Shown: in pieces, positions 17,516-26,106 of the stretch
Position numbering within the stretch: position 1 is the stretch's first letter
Layout of the letters: every line of letters starts with the position of its first letter
Assembly: GCA_023415205.1 (NCBI GenBank)
Contig: JAEZLR010000042.1
Coordinates: 1 to 64,000 of the forward strand
DNA length: 64,000 bases
Reading direction: 5' to 3'
Source: Bacillota bacterium
GTDB lineage: Bacteria; Bacillota; Clostridia; DSM-8532
Program-made: the position numbers and the translations under genes
The notes under the pieces: model-generated
Databases searched by the model: none
Seen by the model: only the letters and a program-made list of their open reading frames with translations
What the model was told of the DNA's origin: nothing

Positions 17516-18661
17516 ATGTCAGAGCAGAAAGCGGGAATCGTCACCTTCCATTATGCCCATCATTACGGGGCTCAGTTGCAAGCCTACGCCCTCATGCAGG
17601 CCGTGGAAAAATTGGGAACCCCCTGTGAAATTATTCATTATGTCCGGCCGGATACCCTGGAGGGCAATCGTCTTTTTAAACGTGGACTATCCCCTCATGC
17701 CCAGCTTTCCAATGCGCATACCTTGCTGCATTACAAGGCGTTCAAAAGGCGATACATCCGGTTTCAGGAATTTACCCATAAGCGCCTTCACTTAAGTGAG
17801 AGGTTCTATTCAAGCTCCCAGGAGCTTTTCGATGCCCCACCTGATTATACGGCCTATCTTTGTGGTAGCGACCAGATCTGGAACCCCTTGATCTATAAGG
17901 AAAAAACCTATGACCCTGCTTTCTTCCTGGGGTTTGCCAGGAAGGGCAGGAAAATTGCCTATGCGCCCAGCTTTGGCATAGCCTCCATACCGGAGCCTTT
18001 GAAAGAGCCATTGATAAGTTATCTTAAGAATATGGACGACCTCTCTGTGCGAGAAAGCCAGGGCGGAGCCATCATTCAGGAGCTGACAGGACGTGAAGCC
18101 CTGACAGTGCTTGACCCCACACTGCTTTTAACCGGCGGGGAGTGGGGGAGTATTGCTGTTTCTCCCAAACGCAACAAGCCCTATATGTTATGCTACTTTG
18201 TTTCCGATTCAACCCCTTTTGAGCCCTATATCAATGCCCTTTCCCGCAAGCTGGGGCTGGAAGTGGTTTATCTTGCCGGTTCTAGAAAAGGGATACCCGG
18301 ATATGCTAAAATAGTTTATGATGCAGGGCCTTGTGAGTTTTTAGGAGAGTTCAAGGATGCGGCCTTTGTATGCACCAATTCCTTTCATGGCACCGTTTTT
18401 TCGGTGAATAATCAGAAGGATTTTATCAGCTTTACGGCAGGCTCGGAGAAGAAAACAGTGAATTCAAGGCTTTACAGCATACTGGATTTACTGGATATCA
18501 AGGAACGTCTGCTTGTTGTGGAGAAGGAGCAAACCCCTTCTAAGGAAGCCCTTCCGGAGCTTGGAAGGATTGATTATGCCAAGGTGGCAGGTTTTCTTGA
18601 GAGGGAGAGGGAAAAATCCCTCAACTATTTGAAGGAGGCCTTGGCCAAACAGGACGGCTAG
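17516..18661 (+). CDS. Polysaccharide pyruvyl transferase family protein
   Basis: The 381-residue cytoplasmic protein resembles CsaB/WcaK-type enzymes that add ketal pyruvate to surface sugars. Motifs seen are FHYAHHYGAQLQAYALMQAV, YLCGSDQIWNPL, YAPSFGI, VLDPTLLL and CTNSFHGTVFSV. Pyruvylated sugars serve as ligands for S-layer-homology domains in several Firmicutes, and SLH proteins are encoded in this same window. The ATG at 17516 is preceded by AAGGGAGGA; the frame is open further upstream but overlaps the flippase gene. Confidence 0.85.
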   Translation: MSEQKAGIVTFHYAHHYGAQLQAYALMQAVEKLGTPCEIIHYVRPDTLEGNRLFKRGLSPHAQLSNAHTLLHYKAFKRRYIRFQEFTHKRLHLSERFYSSSQELFDAPPDYTAYLCGSDQIWNPLIYKEKTYDPAFFLGFARKGRKIAYAPSFGIASIPEPLKEPLISYLKNMDDLSVRESQGGAIIQELTGREALTVLDPTLLLTGGEWGSIAVSPKRNKPYMLCYFVSDSTPFEPYINALSRKLGLEVVYLAGSRKGIPGYAKIVYDAGPCEFLGEFKDAAFVCTNSFHGTVFSVNNQKDFISFTAGSEKKTVNSRLYSILDLLDIKERLLVVEKEQTPSKEALPELGRIDYAKVAGFLEREREKSLNYLKEALAKQDG

Positions 18662-18701
18662 ATAGAGAAAAGCTGGTAAAATGGCTTTAAGGAGGGTCGT
18701 T

Positions 18702-19877
18702 ATGCCCGTATTGTGTGAGGAAAAGCTTTGTACAGGCTGCGGAGCCTGTGAAAATAGATGTGCCTTTGGAGCCGTAACCCTCAAAGAGGACAAGGAGGGC
18801 TTTTTGGTTCCTTCCATCGAAAAGGGCTTATGCAGGGAATGCGGCCTATGTGAGAAGGCCTGCCCCATCCTGAGGGACCCGGTGTTCCCAAAGCTCACGG
18901 AGCCAGGGGTTTATGCCTGCTGGAGCCATGACCAGGAAATACGTGATCAGAGCTCCTCGGGGGGCGTCTTCTCCTTAATGGCAAGAGAGGTTCTTGAAGA
19001 AGGCGGGGTTGTTTTCGGGGCAGCCTTTGATAAGGCCTTTGGCGTGCACCATATCTACATAGATCGCTATGAAGAAATTGACAGCCTCAGGAGATCAAAA
19101 TATGTCCAAAGCAAGACAGGCAGGAGCTACAAGGAGGCTGAGAGCTTTCTTAAGGCCGGAAGAAAGGTGCTCTATGTGGGAACCCCCTGCCAGGTGGCCG
19201 GACTCATGGGCTATCTCGGAAAGCCCTACGAGACATTAACCACCTGCAATTTTGTCTGTTATGGCGTGCCCTCCCCCAAGGTGTGGCGGAATTATTTATC
19301 CTACAGAACCTCCAATAAAAAGCTGAAAAACCTGTCCTTCAGAGACAAAAAGCATAGCGGATGGAAGCAGTATACCCTTCGGATGGATTATGAGGATGGC
19401 ACGAGCTATATTAAAAAAGCCAATGACGACGCCTATTTTATCGGCTTCGGACGAAGCCTGTTCAGCCGCCTGGCCTGCTTTGACTGCCGCTTTAGGTTTT
19501 CCAATACCAAAGCCGATATCACATTAGCTGATTTTTGGGGGATTGAGCATCTTGAAGGTATTGAAATTAAAGAGGACAGGGGTGTTTCATTGGTACTGAC
19601 CAACACCCCCCGGGGGGAGGAATGGATCAAAGGGCTCTCTGAGAAGATGTTCACTCAAAAGAGAACCTTCGAGGAAGCCGCCCGCAGCAACCCCAAGCTT
19701 GTGAGCTCAGCTAAGCTGCCGCCCAACCGGGCCAAGTTTTTTAAGGATTTAAATGACCAGGTGGATTTTGATAAGCTGGTAAAGCGCTATATGAGCAATA
19801 CGGGCCTGAAGGCTGAGCTTAAGAAGATGATCAAAGGCGTTTTGGGGGAAGAAATCGTTAAAAAGCTGATAGGCTGA
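18702..19877 (+). CDS. Coenzyme F420 hydrogenase/dehydrogenase beta-subunit-like iron-sulfur protein (first copy)
   Basis: The 391-residue protein begins with a ferredoxin-like double 4Fe-4S domain (CTGCGACENRC and CRECGLCEKACP, residues about 9-60). The FrhB-type domain follows, with SSGGVFSLMA, YVGTPCQVAGL, CYGVPSPKVW and DFWGIEHLEG. Members near pyruvyl transferases in polysaccharide clusters are common in anaerobes; they probably carry out a flavin-dependent reduction of a sugar or lipid intermediate, and the reaction is not known. ATG 18702 has AAGGAGGG 7 bases upstream. The next gene is a close paralogue. Confidence 0.83.
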   Translation: MPVLCEEKLCTGCGACENRCAFGAVTLKEDKEGFLVPSIEKGLCRECGLCEKACPILRDPVFPKLTEPGVYACWSHDQEIRDQSSSGGVFSLMAREVLEEGGVVFGAAFDKAFGVHHIYIDRYEEIDSLRRSKYVQSKTGRSYKEAESFLKAGRKVLYVGTPCQVAGLMGYLGKPYETLTTCNFVCYGVPSPKVWRNYLSYRTSNKKLKNLSFRDKKHSGWKQYTLRMDYEDGTSYIKKANDDAYFIGFGRSLFSRLACFDCRFRFSNTKADITLADFWGIEHLEGIEIKEDRGVSLVLTNTPRGEEWIKGLSEKMFTQKRTFEEAARSNPKLVSSAKLPPNRAKFFKDLNDQVDFDKLVKRYMSNTGLKAELKKMIKGVLGEEIVKKLIG

Positions 19878-19952
19878 TTCCTCGTTTATGAATAAAGTCC
19901 TTTCTGATTGCAAAGACTGTTCTCATTCTTTAACCATTGGGAGGAGAGCCGG

Positions 19953-21134
19953 ATGCTTTGTGATCAGACCCTTTGTACGGGTTGCCGTGCATGCGAGAAT
20001 AAATGCCCCACCAAAGCCCTCACCATGAAAGAAGACCGGGAGGGCTTTTTACGACCCTTTCTTGACGAATCCCTCTGTATCCATTGCGGGCGGTGTGAAA
20101 CAATCTGTCCTATTTTGAACATTCCGCTTTTTTCCCTCTCACATCGTGAACCTGAGACCTTTGCCTGTTGGAGCCTGGATGAGACGATCCGGGAAAGAAG
20201 CTCCTCGGGAGGGGTATTCTCCTTACTTGCCCGGGAAATTCTCAAGGACGGAGGCGTGGTGTTTGGAGCCTCCTTTGACGAAGAGCTTAGGGTGAGACAC
20301 ACCTATATTGAAGACTTTGAGAAGATAGACGGCCTTCGAAGATCCAAATATGTCCAGAGTGATACCGGGAACAGCTATCAGCAAGTGGAGACCTTCCTGA
20401 AAACGGGACGGCCCGTTCTTTTTGTGGGATCACCCTGCCAGGTCGCAGGCTTGGCCTCGTTTCTTGGCCAGACCTACGAAAATCTTCTTACGCTGACCTT
20501 CATCTGCTATGGGGTTCCTTCCCCCAAGGTCTTTAAAGCCTATATCCGTCACAGGGAAGAGGAGCAAAAAGAAAGGGTCAGCGCCGTATCCTTCCGGGAC
20601 AAGCGAAGCTCCGGTTGGTCCAATTGCGCCATGTGTCTGGAGTATCAAAACGGAACCCGGCTGATTCATCCCCTTAAGGAAGATCCTTATTACGTGGGCT
20701 TCGGGAGAAATCTCTTTACCAGACCTTCGTGCTTTGAATGCCGGTTCCGCCATCCTAACACTCCCTCGGATATCACTATGGGTGATTTTTGGGGGGCGGA
20801 CAGGCTTGAGGGCCTGAGGGCAACCGATGACAGAGGGGTGTCCCTGGTATTAACCCATACCCCCAAGGGTGAGGAGGGGTTAAAAAAGATCGCTCCGTTC
20901 ATGTTCATACAGAGACGAAGCTTCCAGGATGCGCTTGCGTACAATCCCAGACTCATGAACTCCTCAGCCCGGCCGGCCAAAAGGCATCGGTTTTTTGAGG
21001 AGTTTGGTCAGGATATGGACTTTAGCCGGCTGATCCAGCGTTATATGAAAAATACAGGATGGAAGGCTGAGATTAAGAAACGGATGAAGGCCCTTCTGGG
21101 TGAAGGGATGATTAAAAGGCTGCGCAGGGAATAG
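19953..21134 (+). CDS. Coenzyme F420 hydrogenase/dehydrogenase beta-subunit-like iron-sulfur protein (second copy)
   Basis: The 393-residue protein aligns with the preceding gene along its whole length: CTGCRACENKCP, CIHCGRCETICP, SSGGVFSLLA, FVGSPCQVAGL, CYGVPSPKVF, DFWGADRLEG, and a shared ending MKNTGWKAEIKK versus MSNTGLKAELKK. The pair arose by tandem duplication. Both keep all eight cluster Cys, so both are probably active, perhaps on different substrates or as a heterodimer. ATG 19953 follows GGGAGGAG. The end nearly abuts the convergent glycosyltransferase. Confidence 0.83.
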   Translation: MLCDQTLCTGCRACENKCPTKALTMKEDREGFLRPFLDESLCIHCGRCETICPILNIPLFSLSHREPETFACWSLDETIRERSSSGGVFSLLAREILKDGGVVFGASFDEELRVRHTYIEDFEKIDGLRRSKYVQSDTGNSYQQVETFLKTGRPVLFVGSPCQVAGLASFLGQTYENLLTLTFICYGVPSPKVFKAYIRHREEEQKERVSAVSFRDKRSSGWSNCAMCLEYQNGTRLIHPLKEDPYYVGFGRNLFTRPSCFECRFRHPNTPSDITMGDFWGADRLEGLRATDDRGVSLVLTHTPKGEEGLKKIAPFMFIQRRSFQDALAYNPRLMNSSARPAKRHRFFEEFGQDMDFSRLIQRYMKNTGWKAEIKKRMKALLGEGMIKRLRRE

Positions 21135-21142
21135 CCCCATTC

Positions 21143-22228
21143 CTAAGAGGTATAGACCTTGAAGGTTTCCTGTGCCACCTTATGGATATTGAATCTGTCC
21201 TCGACGGCCTCAAAGGCCTTTTCTCTCAAATGGTTCAAGAGGGCTTTGTCTTCCATAAGCTTTTTGATTTCTTTGGCCGTACTGACAGGGTTGTCATACT
21301 CCACCAAAACCCCGCACTGGGTTTCCTCGTTGATGATATCTCTGTTCCCCCCCATGTCGGTGGCCACAACGGGTAGGCCGCTGGCCAGGGCTTCCACGAT
21401 GAGGAAGCTCAGGGCTTCATGCTCTGAGGCATTGAAATAGAGATCGCTTCCGTTGAAAAGATTCTTCATATCCGGGCGAAAGCCAATGAAAAGGATATCC
21501 GAGGTAAGGTTCAAATCCCTTACCTTATTTTGAGTGGGTTCAAGGAGGGGGCCATCACCGGCCAGAACACACTTAAAGGGTATTTCTGTCATGGTTTTTA
21601 AGGCATTCATGGTATCTACCAGATAGGCGTGACCCTTATCGTGAGCAAACCGTGAGGCACATAGAATGACAAAGGTATCTTCATTGATCCCAAGCTCATT
21701 TCGAAGGCTTGAAGGTTCGCGCTTTTTCCAGCCTTCCAGATCCACGCCATTGAAGATGACCTTGATAATGGCCCCATTATTCCCATTTTTGATGAGCATG
21801 TCCTTCCCTTTATTGCATACCGCAATAATACGGAACTGGAGCCGGGTCATCAGCCGATTAAAAAAACTGACCGTCCGGGTGTTTTCCATAATAAAGTGAT
21901 TGGTGTAAACCACCTTAACCTTTGAATTAAAGAGTTTGGATAGGAGGGCAACATAATTCTCCCTAAGATAATGGGTGTGGATCAGATCAATCTGATTCTC
22001 CTTGCAGATTTTGCTCAGCTCACGGGCAGCGGCAAGGTCAAAGGGGTTTTTCATGGCAATTCTGAAGGTTTTAATCCCACGGGCTTCCAGGGTCTCTCTT
22101 AAAAGACCATCTTCATTATAGGCAAAAAAGGCATTGATTTTTGAGGGATCCAACTCTTCAATCAATGTTTGAACATATCTTTCAGTTCCGGCCTTTCCGG
22201 CATGGTTCAAAAGGTAAAGTACATTCAT
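21143..22228 (-). CDS. Glycosyltransferase family 4 protein
   Basis: The 361-residue GT-B enzyme starts with MNVLYLLNHAGKAGTERYVQ and has CASRFAHDKGHAYLVD in the second domain. The donor-site signature is YFNASEHEALSFLIVEALASG then LPVVATDMGG, with the EX7E Glu pair. It would transfer a sugar from a nucleotide donor to a growing lipid-linked glycan. It is the only minus-strand gene of the polysaccharide cluster and meets the second iron-sulfur gene with an 8-base gap. No initiating phosphoglycosyltransferase is present here. Confidence 0.85.
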   Translation of the reverse strand: MNVLYLLNHAGKAGTERYVQTLIEELDPSKINAFFAYNEDGLLRETLEARGIKTFRIAMKNPFDLAAARELSKICKENQIDLIHTHYLRENYVALLSKLFNSKVKVVYTNHFIMENTRTVSFFNRLMTRLQFRIIAVCNKGKDMLIKNGNNGAIIKVIFNGVDLEGWKKREPSSLRNELGINEDTFVILCASRFAHDKGHAYLVDTMNALKTMTEIPFKCVLAGDGPLLEPTQNKVRDLNLTSDILFIGFRPDMKNLFNGSDLYFNASEHEALSFLIVEALASGLPVVATDMGGNRDIINEETQCGVLVEYDNPVSTAKEIKKLMEDKALLNHLREKAFEAVEDRFNIHKVAQETFKVYTS

Positions 22229-22589
22229 GGCGTATCTCCCCGGTATTCTTCACAATGTCATTTTGAACTAAAACACCTGTCTTAATCCACTATCATGATA
22301 TAGCAATTTTTATGAAAATGAAAGGCGTGACGACCAAATTTCTGCTCAGCTCCTCGATAAGCTCCACCCCCTTGTAAGCCGCGGGCTACTGGATTTTGGA
22401 GCACTACTCCCTTGGGAAAAAGACCCGATCAGGTAGTTTTTCATCGTCCATTTCAGATCGCTGTAATCCGCTTGTCAAGGCTTTTTTAAAATATTTAAAT
22501 CTGAAATCTCAGAATAAAACACACCCACCGGGACAAAAATGTAATCTGTATCAACCAGATGACGGGCAAAGAGAGGTGTGTTGATTTTG
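22229..22589. other. Gene-free gap upstream of sigG
   Basis: About 360 bases with no intact gene. Reading the minus strand in one frame from about 22486 to 22290 gives protein-like sequence interrupted by two TAG codons, possibly a decayed gene, but I cannot recognise it. I found no convincing sigma-F/sigma-G promoter for sigG here. Confidence 0.3.
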
Positions 22590-23357
22590 ATGAACAAGGT
22601 TGAGATTTGCGGTGTCAATACATCACGACTACCATTACTCTCCAGTAGCAAAATGGAGGAGCTCTTCAAAAAAATCAAGACCGGTGACATGAGTGCACGG
22701 GAAGAGTTTATTCAAGGGAATCTTAGACTAGTTTTAAGTGTCATCCAGAGATTTGGCAACCGGGGAGAGAATGCGGATGACCTCTTTCAGGTAGGCTGTA
22801 TAGGCCTTATCAAAGCCATTGATAATTTTGATGTGACCCAAAATGTAAAGTTCTCCACCTATGCCGTACCCATGATTATTGGTGAGATCAGACGGTATCT
22901 GAGGGACAACAACCCCATCCGTGTAAGCCGGTCGCTTAAGGATACGGCTTACAAAGCGCTCCAGGCAAGGGATAAACTGATCGGTAAGGAGTCCAGGGAG
23001 CCCAATGTCACCGATATAGCCAAAGAGTTGGGCATCACCAAGGAAGATGTGGTCATGGCTCTGGACGCCATACAGGAGCCCATCTCCCTCTTTGAATCGG
23101 TATATCATGACGGGGGAGATGCCATCTACGTCATGGATCAGGTGAAGGATGATAAGAACAGCGATGAAAAGTGGCTGGAAAGCATATCCATCAATGAGGC
23201 CATGAGCAAGCTCAGCGAAAGAGAAAAAAAGATTGTCGACCTCCGGTTTTTTCAAGGAAGAACCCAGATGGAGGTGGCAGAAGAAATTGGTATTTCGCAA
23301 GCCCAGGTATCACGTCTTGAAAAATCAGCACTCAAGCATATGCAAAAGTATGTTTAA
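22590..23357 (+). CDS. sigG: RNA polymerase sporulation sigma factor sigma-G
   Basis: This is the late forespore-specific sigma factor. The 255 residues begin MNKVEICGVNTSRLP, almost as in B. subtilis SigG, and contain NGNLRLVLSVIQRF-like sequence, DDLFQVGCIGLIKAIDNFD, KFSTYAVPMIIGEIRRYLRD, NPIRVSRSLKD and the region 4 motif TQMEVAEEIGISQAQVSRLE. I chose ATG 22590, which matches the family start; GTG 22578 would add four residues. It normally follows sigE directly in Firmicutes, but here the polysaccharide cluster separates them. Confidence 0.96.
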   Translation: MNKVEICGVNTSRLPLLSSSKMEELFKKIKTGDMSAREEFIQGNLRLVLSVIQRFGNRGENADDLFQVGCIGLIKAIDNFDVTQNVKFSTYAVPMIIGEIRRYLRDNNPIRVSRSLKDTAYKALQARDKLIGKESREPNVTDIAKELGITKEDVVMALDAIQEPISLFESVYHDGGDAIYVMDQVKDDKNSDEKWLESISINEAMSKLSEREKKIVDLRFFQGRTQMEVAEEIGISQAQVSRLEKSALKHMQKYV

Positions 23358-23385
23358 GGAAGCAAGCCCCCTTGCTTCCTTTTTT
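23356..23385 (+). terminator. Rho-independent terminator after sigG
   Basis: Stem AAGGAAGCAAG / CTTGCTTCCTT with a 4-base CCCC loop, followed by TTTT. It begins at the sigG stop codon. Confidence 0.92.
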
Positions 23386-23499
23386 CAACCCTGAGTCTTT
23401 AGTCGTTTCACATTTTTCTAGAAAAAGAAAAGTAAATGTAACAAAATGCCGATAAATAGAATGATAAACTATAAACTAAAGGTACGGAGGATAAAGCTC

Positions 23500-23955
23500 A
23501 TGAAGTGTCCTTATTGTTCATTTGAGGAGGACAAGGTGATTGATTCACGGCCTACTGATGAAGGGGCCACAATAAGGAGAAGGAGAGAATGCTTAAGCTG
23601 CCATAAGAGATACACCACCTATGAAAAGGTGGAAAGTCTCCCCATTATGGTTGTGAAGAAGGATGGCTCTAGACAGCCGTATGACAGGGAAAAAGTCCGT
23701 AAGGGAATATTAAGAGCTTGTGAAAAGCGTTCCATATCTATAGATCAAATTGAAAGTATTTTGGATTCTATTGAAGCCCAGATCAGCAATTCTCTTGAAA
23801 GGGAAGTGACCAGCTCCATGATCGGAGAACTGGTTATGGACAAATTAAGGGATCTGGATGAGGTTGCCTACGTACGTTTTGCCTCGGTCTACAGACAATT
23901 TAAAGATATTAACACCTTTATGAATGAATTGAATAAACTTTTGCTGGATAAATAG
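23500..23955 (+). CDS. nrdR: Transcriptional repressor NrdR
   Basis: This zinc-ribbon/ATP-cone repressor controls ribonucleotide reductase genes. The 151 residues are the usual length, with the zinc ribbon MKCPYCSFEEDKVIDSR then RRRRECLSCHKRYTTYE (residues 1-40) and the nucleotide-sensing ATP-cone VVKKDGSRQPYDREKVRKGI onward. ATG 23500 follows ACGGAGG; further in-frame codons upstream are unconserved. No nrd genes are in the window. It ends 14 bases before degS, which suggests shared transcription. Confidence 0.95.
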   Translation: MKCPYCSFEEDKVIDSRPTDEGATIRRRRECLSCHKRYTTYEKVESLPIMVVKKDGSRQPYDREKVRKGILRACEKRSISIDQIESILDSIEAQISNSLEREVTSSMIGELVMDKLRDLDEVAYVRFASVYRQFKDINTFMNELNKLLLDK

Positions 23956-23969
23956 GGTGGAGGTTGCTT

Positions 23970-25133
23970 TTGGCAAATGTAGGCATAAAGCGCATAAACG
24001 ACATCATAAAAAGCACTTTGCATGTGATTGAACAAAGCAAAGGAGCTATCTTTGAGATTGCTGAGAATGCTCGTAAAGAAGTAACCAACCTCAAGGAGGA
24101 GCTACAGAAGTTCAAACAGGATGTACAGATCATCATGCATGAATGCGAATTGTTTGAAGCCAAGGTGGCCAAGAGCCGCTCAAGATTAGCCGCTATTAAT
24201 CGGGACTTCCAGCGCTATTCCGAGGAAGAGATGAAGGAAGCCTATCAGGAAACAAACGATTTGATGGTTCAATTGGCTGTAACAAGGGAAAGAGAAAAAC
24301 AGACCATTATCCGTCGCAATGATGTGGAGCGAAGACTAAAAAATGCCTTGGAGACTGTGGGAAAGGCTGAAAAGCTGGTGGCACAGGTGGGGACGGTCTT
24401 CAACTATCTCAAAGGAGATCTCCACAAAATGGATGAGCATTTTGAAAATGCTGAGAGTAAAAGACTTTTGGCCATACGTATTATCAAGGCTCAGGAGGAT
24501 GAACGCAGGCGTATTGCACGGGAAATGCATGACGGACCAGCCCAGGCGATGAGCAATGTGGTCCTTAAGGCTGAGATATGCGAGAAAATGGCAGAGGTGG
24601 ACATGGATAAGGCCATCATTGAACTTAAGGGGCTTAAGGAAGTGGTCAGGTCCTGCCTTAAGGATGTTCGGCGGATCATTTATGATTTAAGGCCCATGTC
24701 CATCGATGATTTAGGGCTGAAGCCAACCCTACAGAAATACATAGAAAGCTTCAGCCAGCAGTATAATCTTCGCATTGAATTGAAGATACGGGGTGAAGAA
24801 CCCCAAATCAAGGATAGTAATATTATTTTGACTGTGTTTAGAGTTGTTCAGGAGAGTCTGAATAATATTCGTAAGCATTCACAGGCAACCTCTGCCAGCG
24901 TACAATTGGAATGCATCGATGGCAACCTCACGGTAAGAATCAAGGACGATGGAAAAGGATTTGATTTATCCAGCCTGGGAGAGACTGCCGCCGATGGGGG
25001 CGGATTTGGTGTTTTGGGAATGAAAGAAAGGGTCGAGCTGATGGAGGGTACCTTCAATATCGACTCGGCCATTGGAACCGGAACCACGGTGAGGATTCAG
25101 TTGCCCTATGAACTACGAGGGGGAATAGTATGA
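23970..25133 (+). CDS. degS: Sensor histidine kinase DegS
   Basis: This soluble cytoplasmic kinase phosphorylates DegU. The 387 residues have a long coiled-coil DegS sensory domain (about 1-170), a HisKA_3 dimerisation domain with the phospho-His in RRIAREMHDGPAQAMSNV, RRIIYDLRPMSIDDLGL, and an HATPase domain with the N box at VVQESLNNIRKHS and GKGFDL. I chose TTG 23970 because GGTGGAGG ends 6 bases before it; the TTG 6 bases earlier touches that site. It overlaps degU by 4 bases (ATGA). Confidence 0.92.
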   Translation: MANVGIKRINDIIKSTLHVIEQSKGAIFEIAENARKEVTNLKEELQKFKQDVQIIMHECELFEAKVAKSRSRLAAINRDFQRYSEEEMKEAYQETNDLMVQLAVTREREKQTIIRRNDVERRLKNALETVGKAEKLVAQVGTVFNYLKGDLHKMDEHFENAESKRLLAIRIIKAQEDERRRIAREMHDGPAQAMSNVVLKAEICEKMAEVDMDKAIIELKGLKEVVRSCLKDVRRIIYDLRPMSIDDLGLKPTLQKYIESFSQQYNLRIELKIRGEEPQIKDSNIILTVFRVVQESLNNIRKHSQATSASVQLECIDGNLTVRIKDDGKGFDLSSLGETAADGGGFGVLGMKERVELMEGTFNIDSAIGTGTTVRIQLPYELRGGIV

Positions 25134-25777
25134 CAAATGAGATTAATGTTATGATTGCAGAAGACCATTCCATGATAAGAGAGGGACTTAAAAAGCTTTT
25201 GGAGCTTGAGCCCGATATTCGAGTGATTGCAGGTTTTTCCGACGGAAAGGTTGCTGTTGATCGTTATTTGGAAATCCACCCTGATGTTGTCGTACTGGAC
25301 ATTAATATGCCCGTTCTTAACGGGCTTGAGGCATTGGAAAAAATCAAAGCCATGGATAATAGCGCAAAGGTGGTCATGCTCACCATTCATCAGGATCGTC
25401 AGTACCTTTTAAAAGCATTGGAGCTGGGGGCTCTGGGCTATATTCTCAAGGACGCGGAGGCAACGGTGCTTATTGACGCCGTCCGCAGCGTCTATAACGG
25501 ACAAACCTACATACAACCCAGTATGGCCAGAGAATTGGTCAATGAATACAAGCGGATAAAAAATGGAGCAGATGACCCTCAGAGTCTTCTCACCGAAAGA
25601 GAGACCGAGGTATTGAAGCTTCTTTCCAAGGGCATGCTCAACAAGGAAATTGCCAATGTCCTTTATATTAGTGAAAAGACCGTCAAAAATCATATCTCAA
25701 GCATCTTCCGCAAGTTGGAGGTTCAGGACAGAACCCAGGCGGCTGTTTTTGCCATTAAGAACAAAATCGCTGAATAG
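25130..25777 (+). CDS. degU: Response regulator DegU
   Basis: The 215-residue NarL/LuxR-type regulator has a receiver domain with acidic pocket AEDH, phospho-acceptor in VVVLDINMP and conserved Lys in YILKDAE, then a C-terminal helix-turn-helix, LTERETEVLKLLSKG to SEKTVKNHISSIFRKL. In Bacillus DegU controls secreted enzymes, motility and biofilm. The nearby polysaccharide, chemoreceptor and Tad genes are plausible targets, but this is inference. Confidence 0.92.
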   Translation: MTNEINVMIAEDHSMIREGLKKLLELEPDIRVIAGFSDGKVAVDRYLEIHPDVVVLDINMPVLNGLEALEKIKAMDNSAKVVMLTIHQDRQYLLKALELGALGYILKDAEATVLIDAVRSVYNGQTYIQPSMARELVNEYKRIKNGADDPQSLLTERETEVLKLLSKGMLNKEIANVLYISEKTVKNHISSIFRKLEVQDRTQAAVFAIKNKIAE

Positions 25778-25810
25778 TTGGTTAGGGATTAAATTTATTC
25801 AAACGATAAC

Positions 25811-25850
25811 AAGACCGTTCCGATTTTTAATTTCGGAAGGGTCTTATTTT
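25811..25850 (+). terminator. Rho-independent terminator after degU
   Basis: Imperfect stem AAGACCGTTCCGA / TCGGAAGGGTCTT followed by ATTTTT. Confidence 0.85.
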
Positions 25851-26106
25851 TCGTGCTCCACCTTATCGGAGGAGGGGGAATCTCATTTTTGGTTCGGTAT
25901 TGTACGATATAAAATTTATAGATATAATTTCTGAAAGTAACATAATTACAAATATAAGACAAAGAGAATACCTTATTTTTAAGATGGGTAGATATGTCTT
26001 ATAAGTAGGATTTATGGGTCGCTTCCCAGTGCAGTGAAAAAACATGAGGGTGTAATGAACTAATAAAGGCATCGTATAAAGATATCGTGCCTTGAAGGAG
26101 ATCGTC
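25851..26106 (+). other. Upstream region of serine hydrolase gene, no recognised element
   Basis: An AT-rich stretch of about 250 bases after the degU terminator. I see no gene and no clear promoter; AAGGAG at 26095-26100 is the ribosome site of the next gene. Confidence 0.3.

Noticed and set aside
22290..22486. Decayed minus-strand gene upstream of sigG
   Set aside because: One frame gives protein-like segments split by two TAG codons, but I could not match them to any family, and the stretch is too short to trust.
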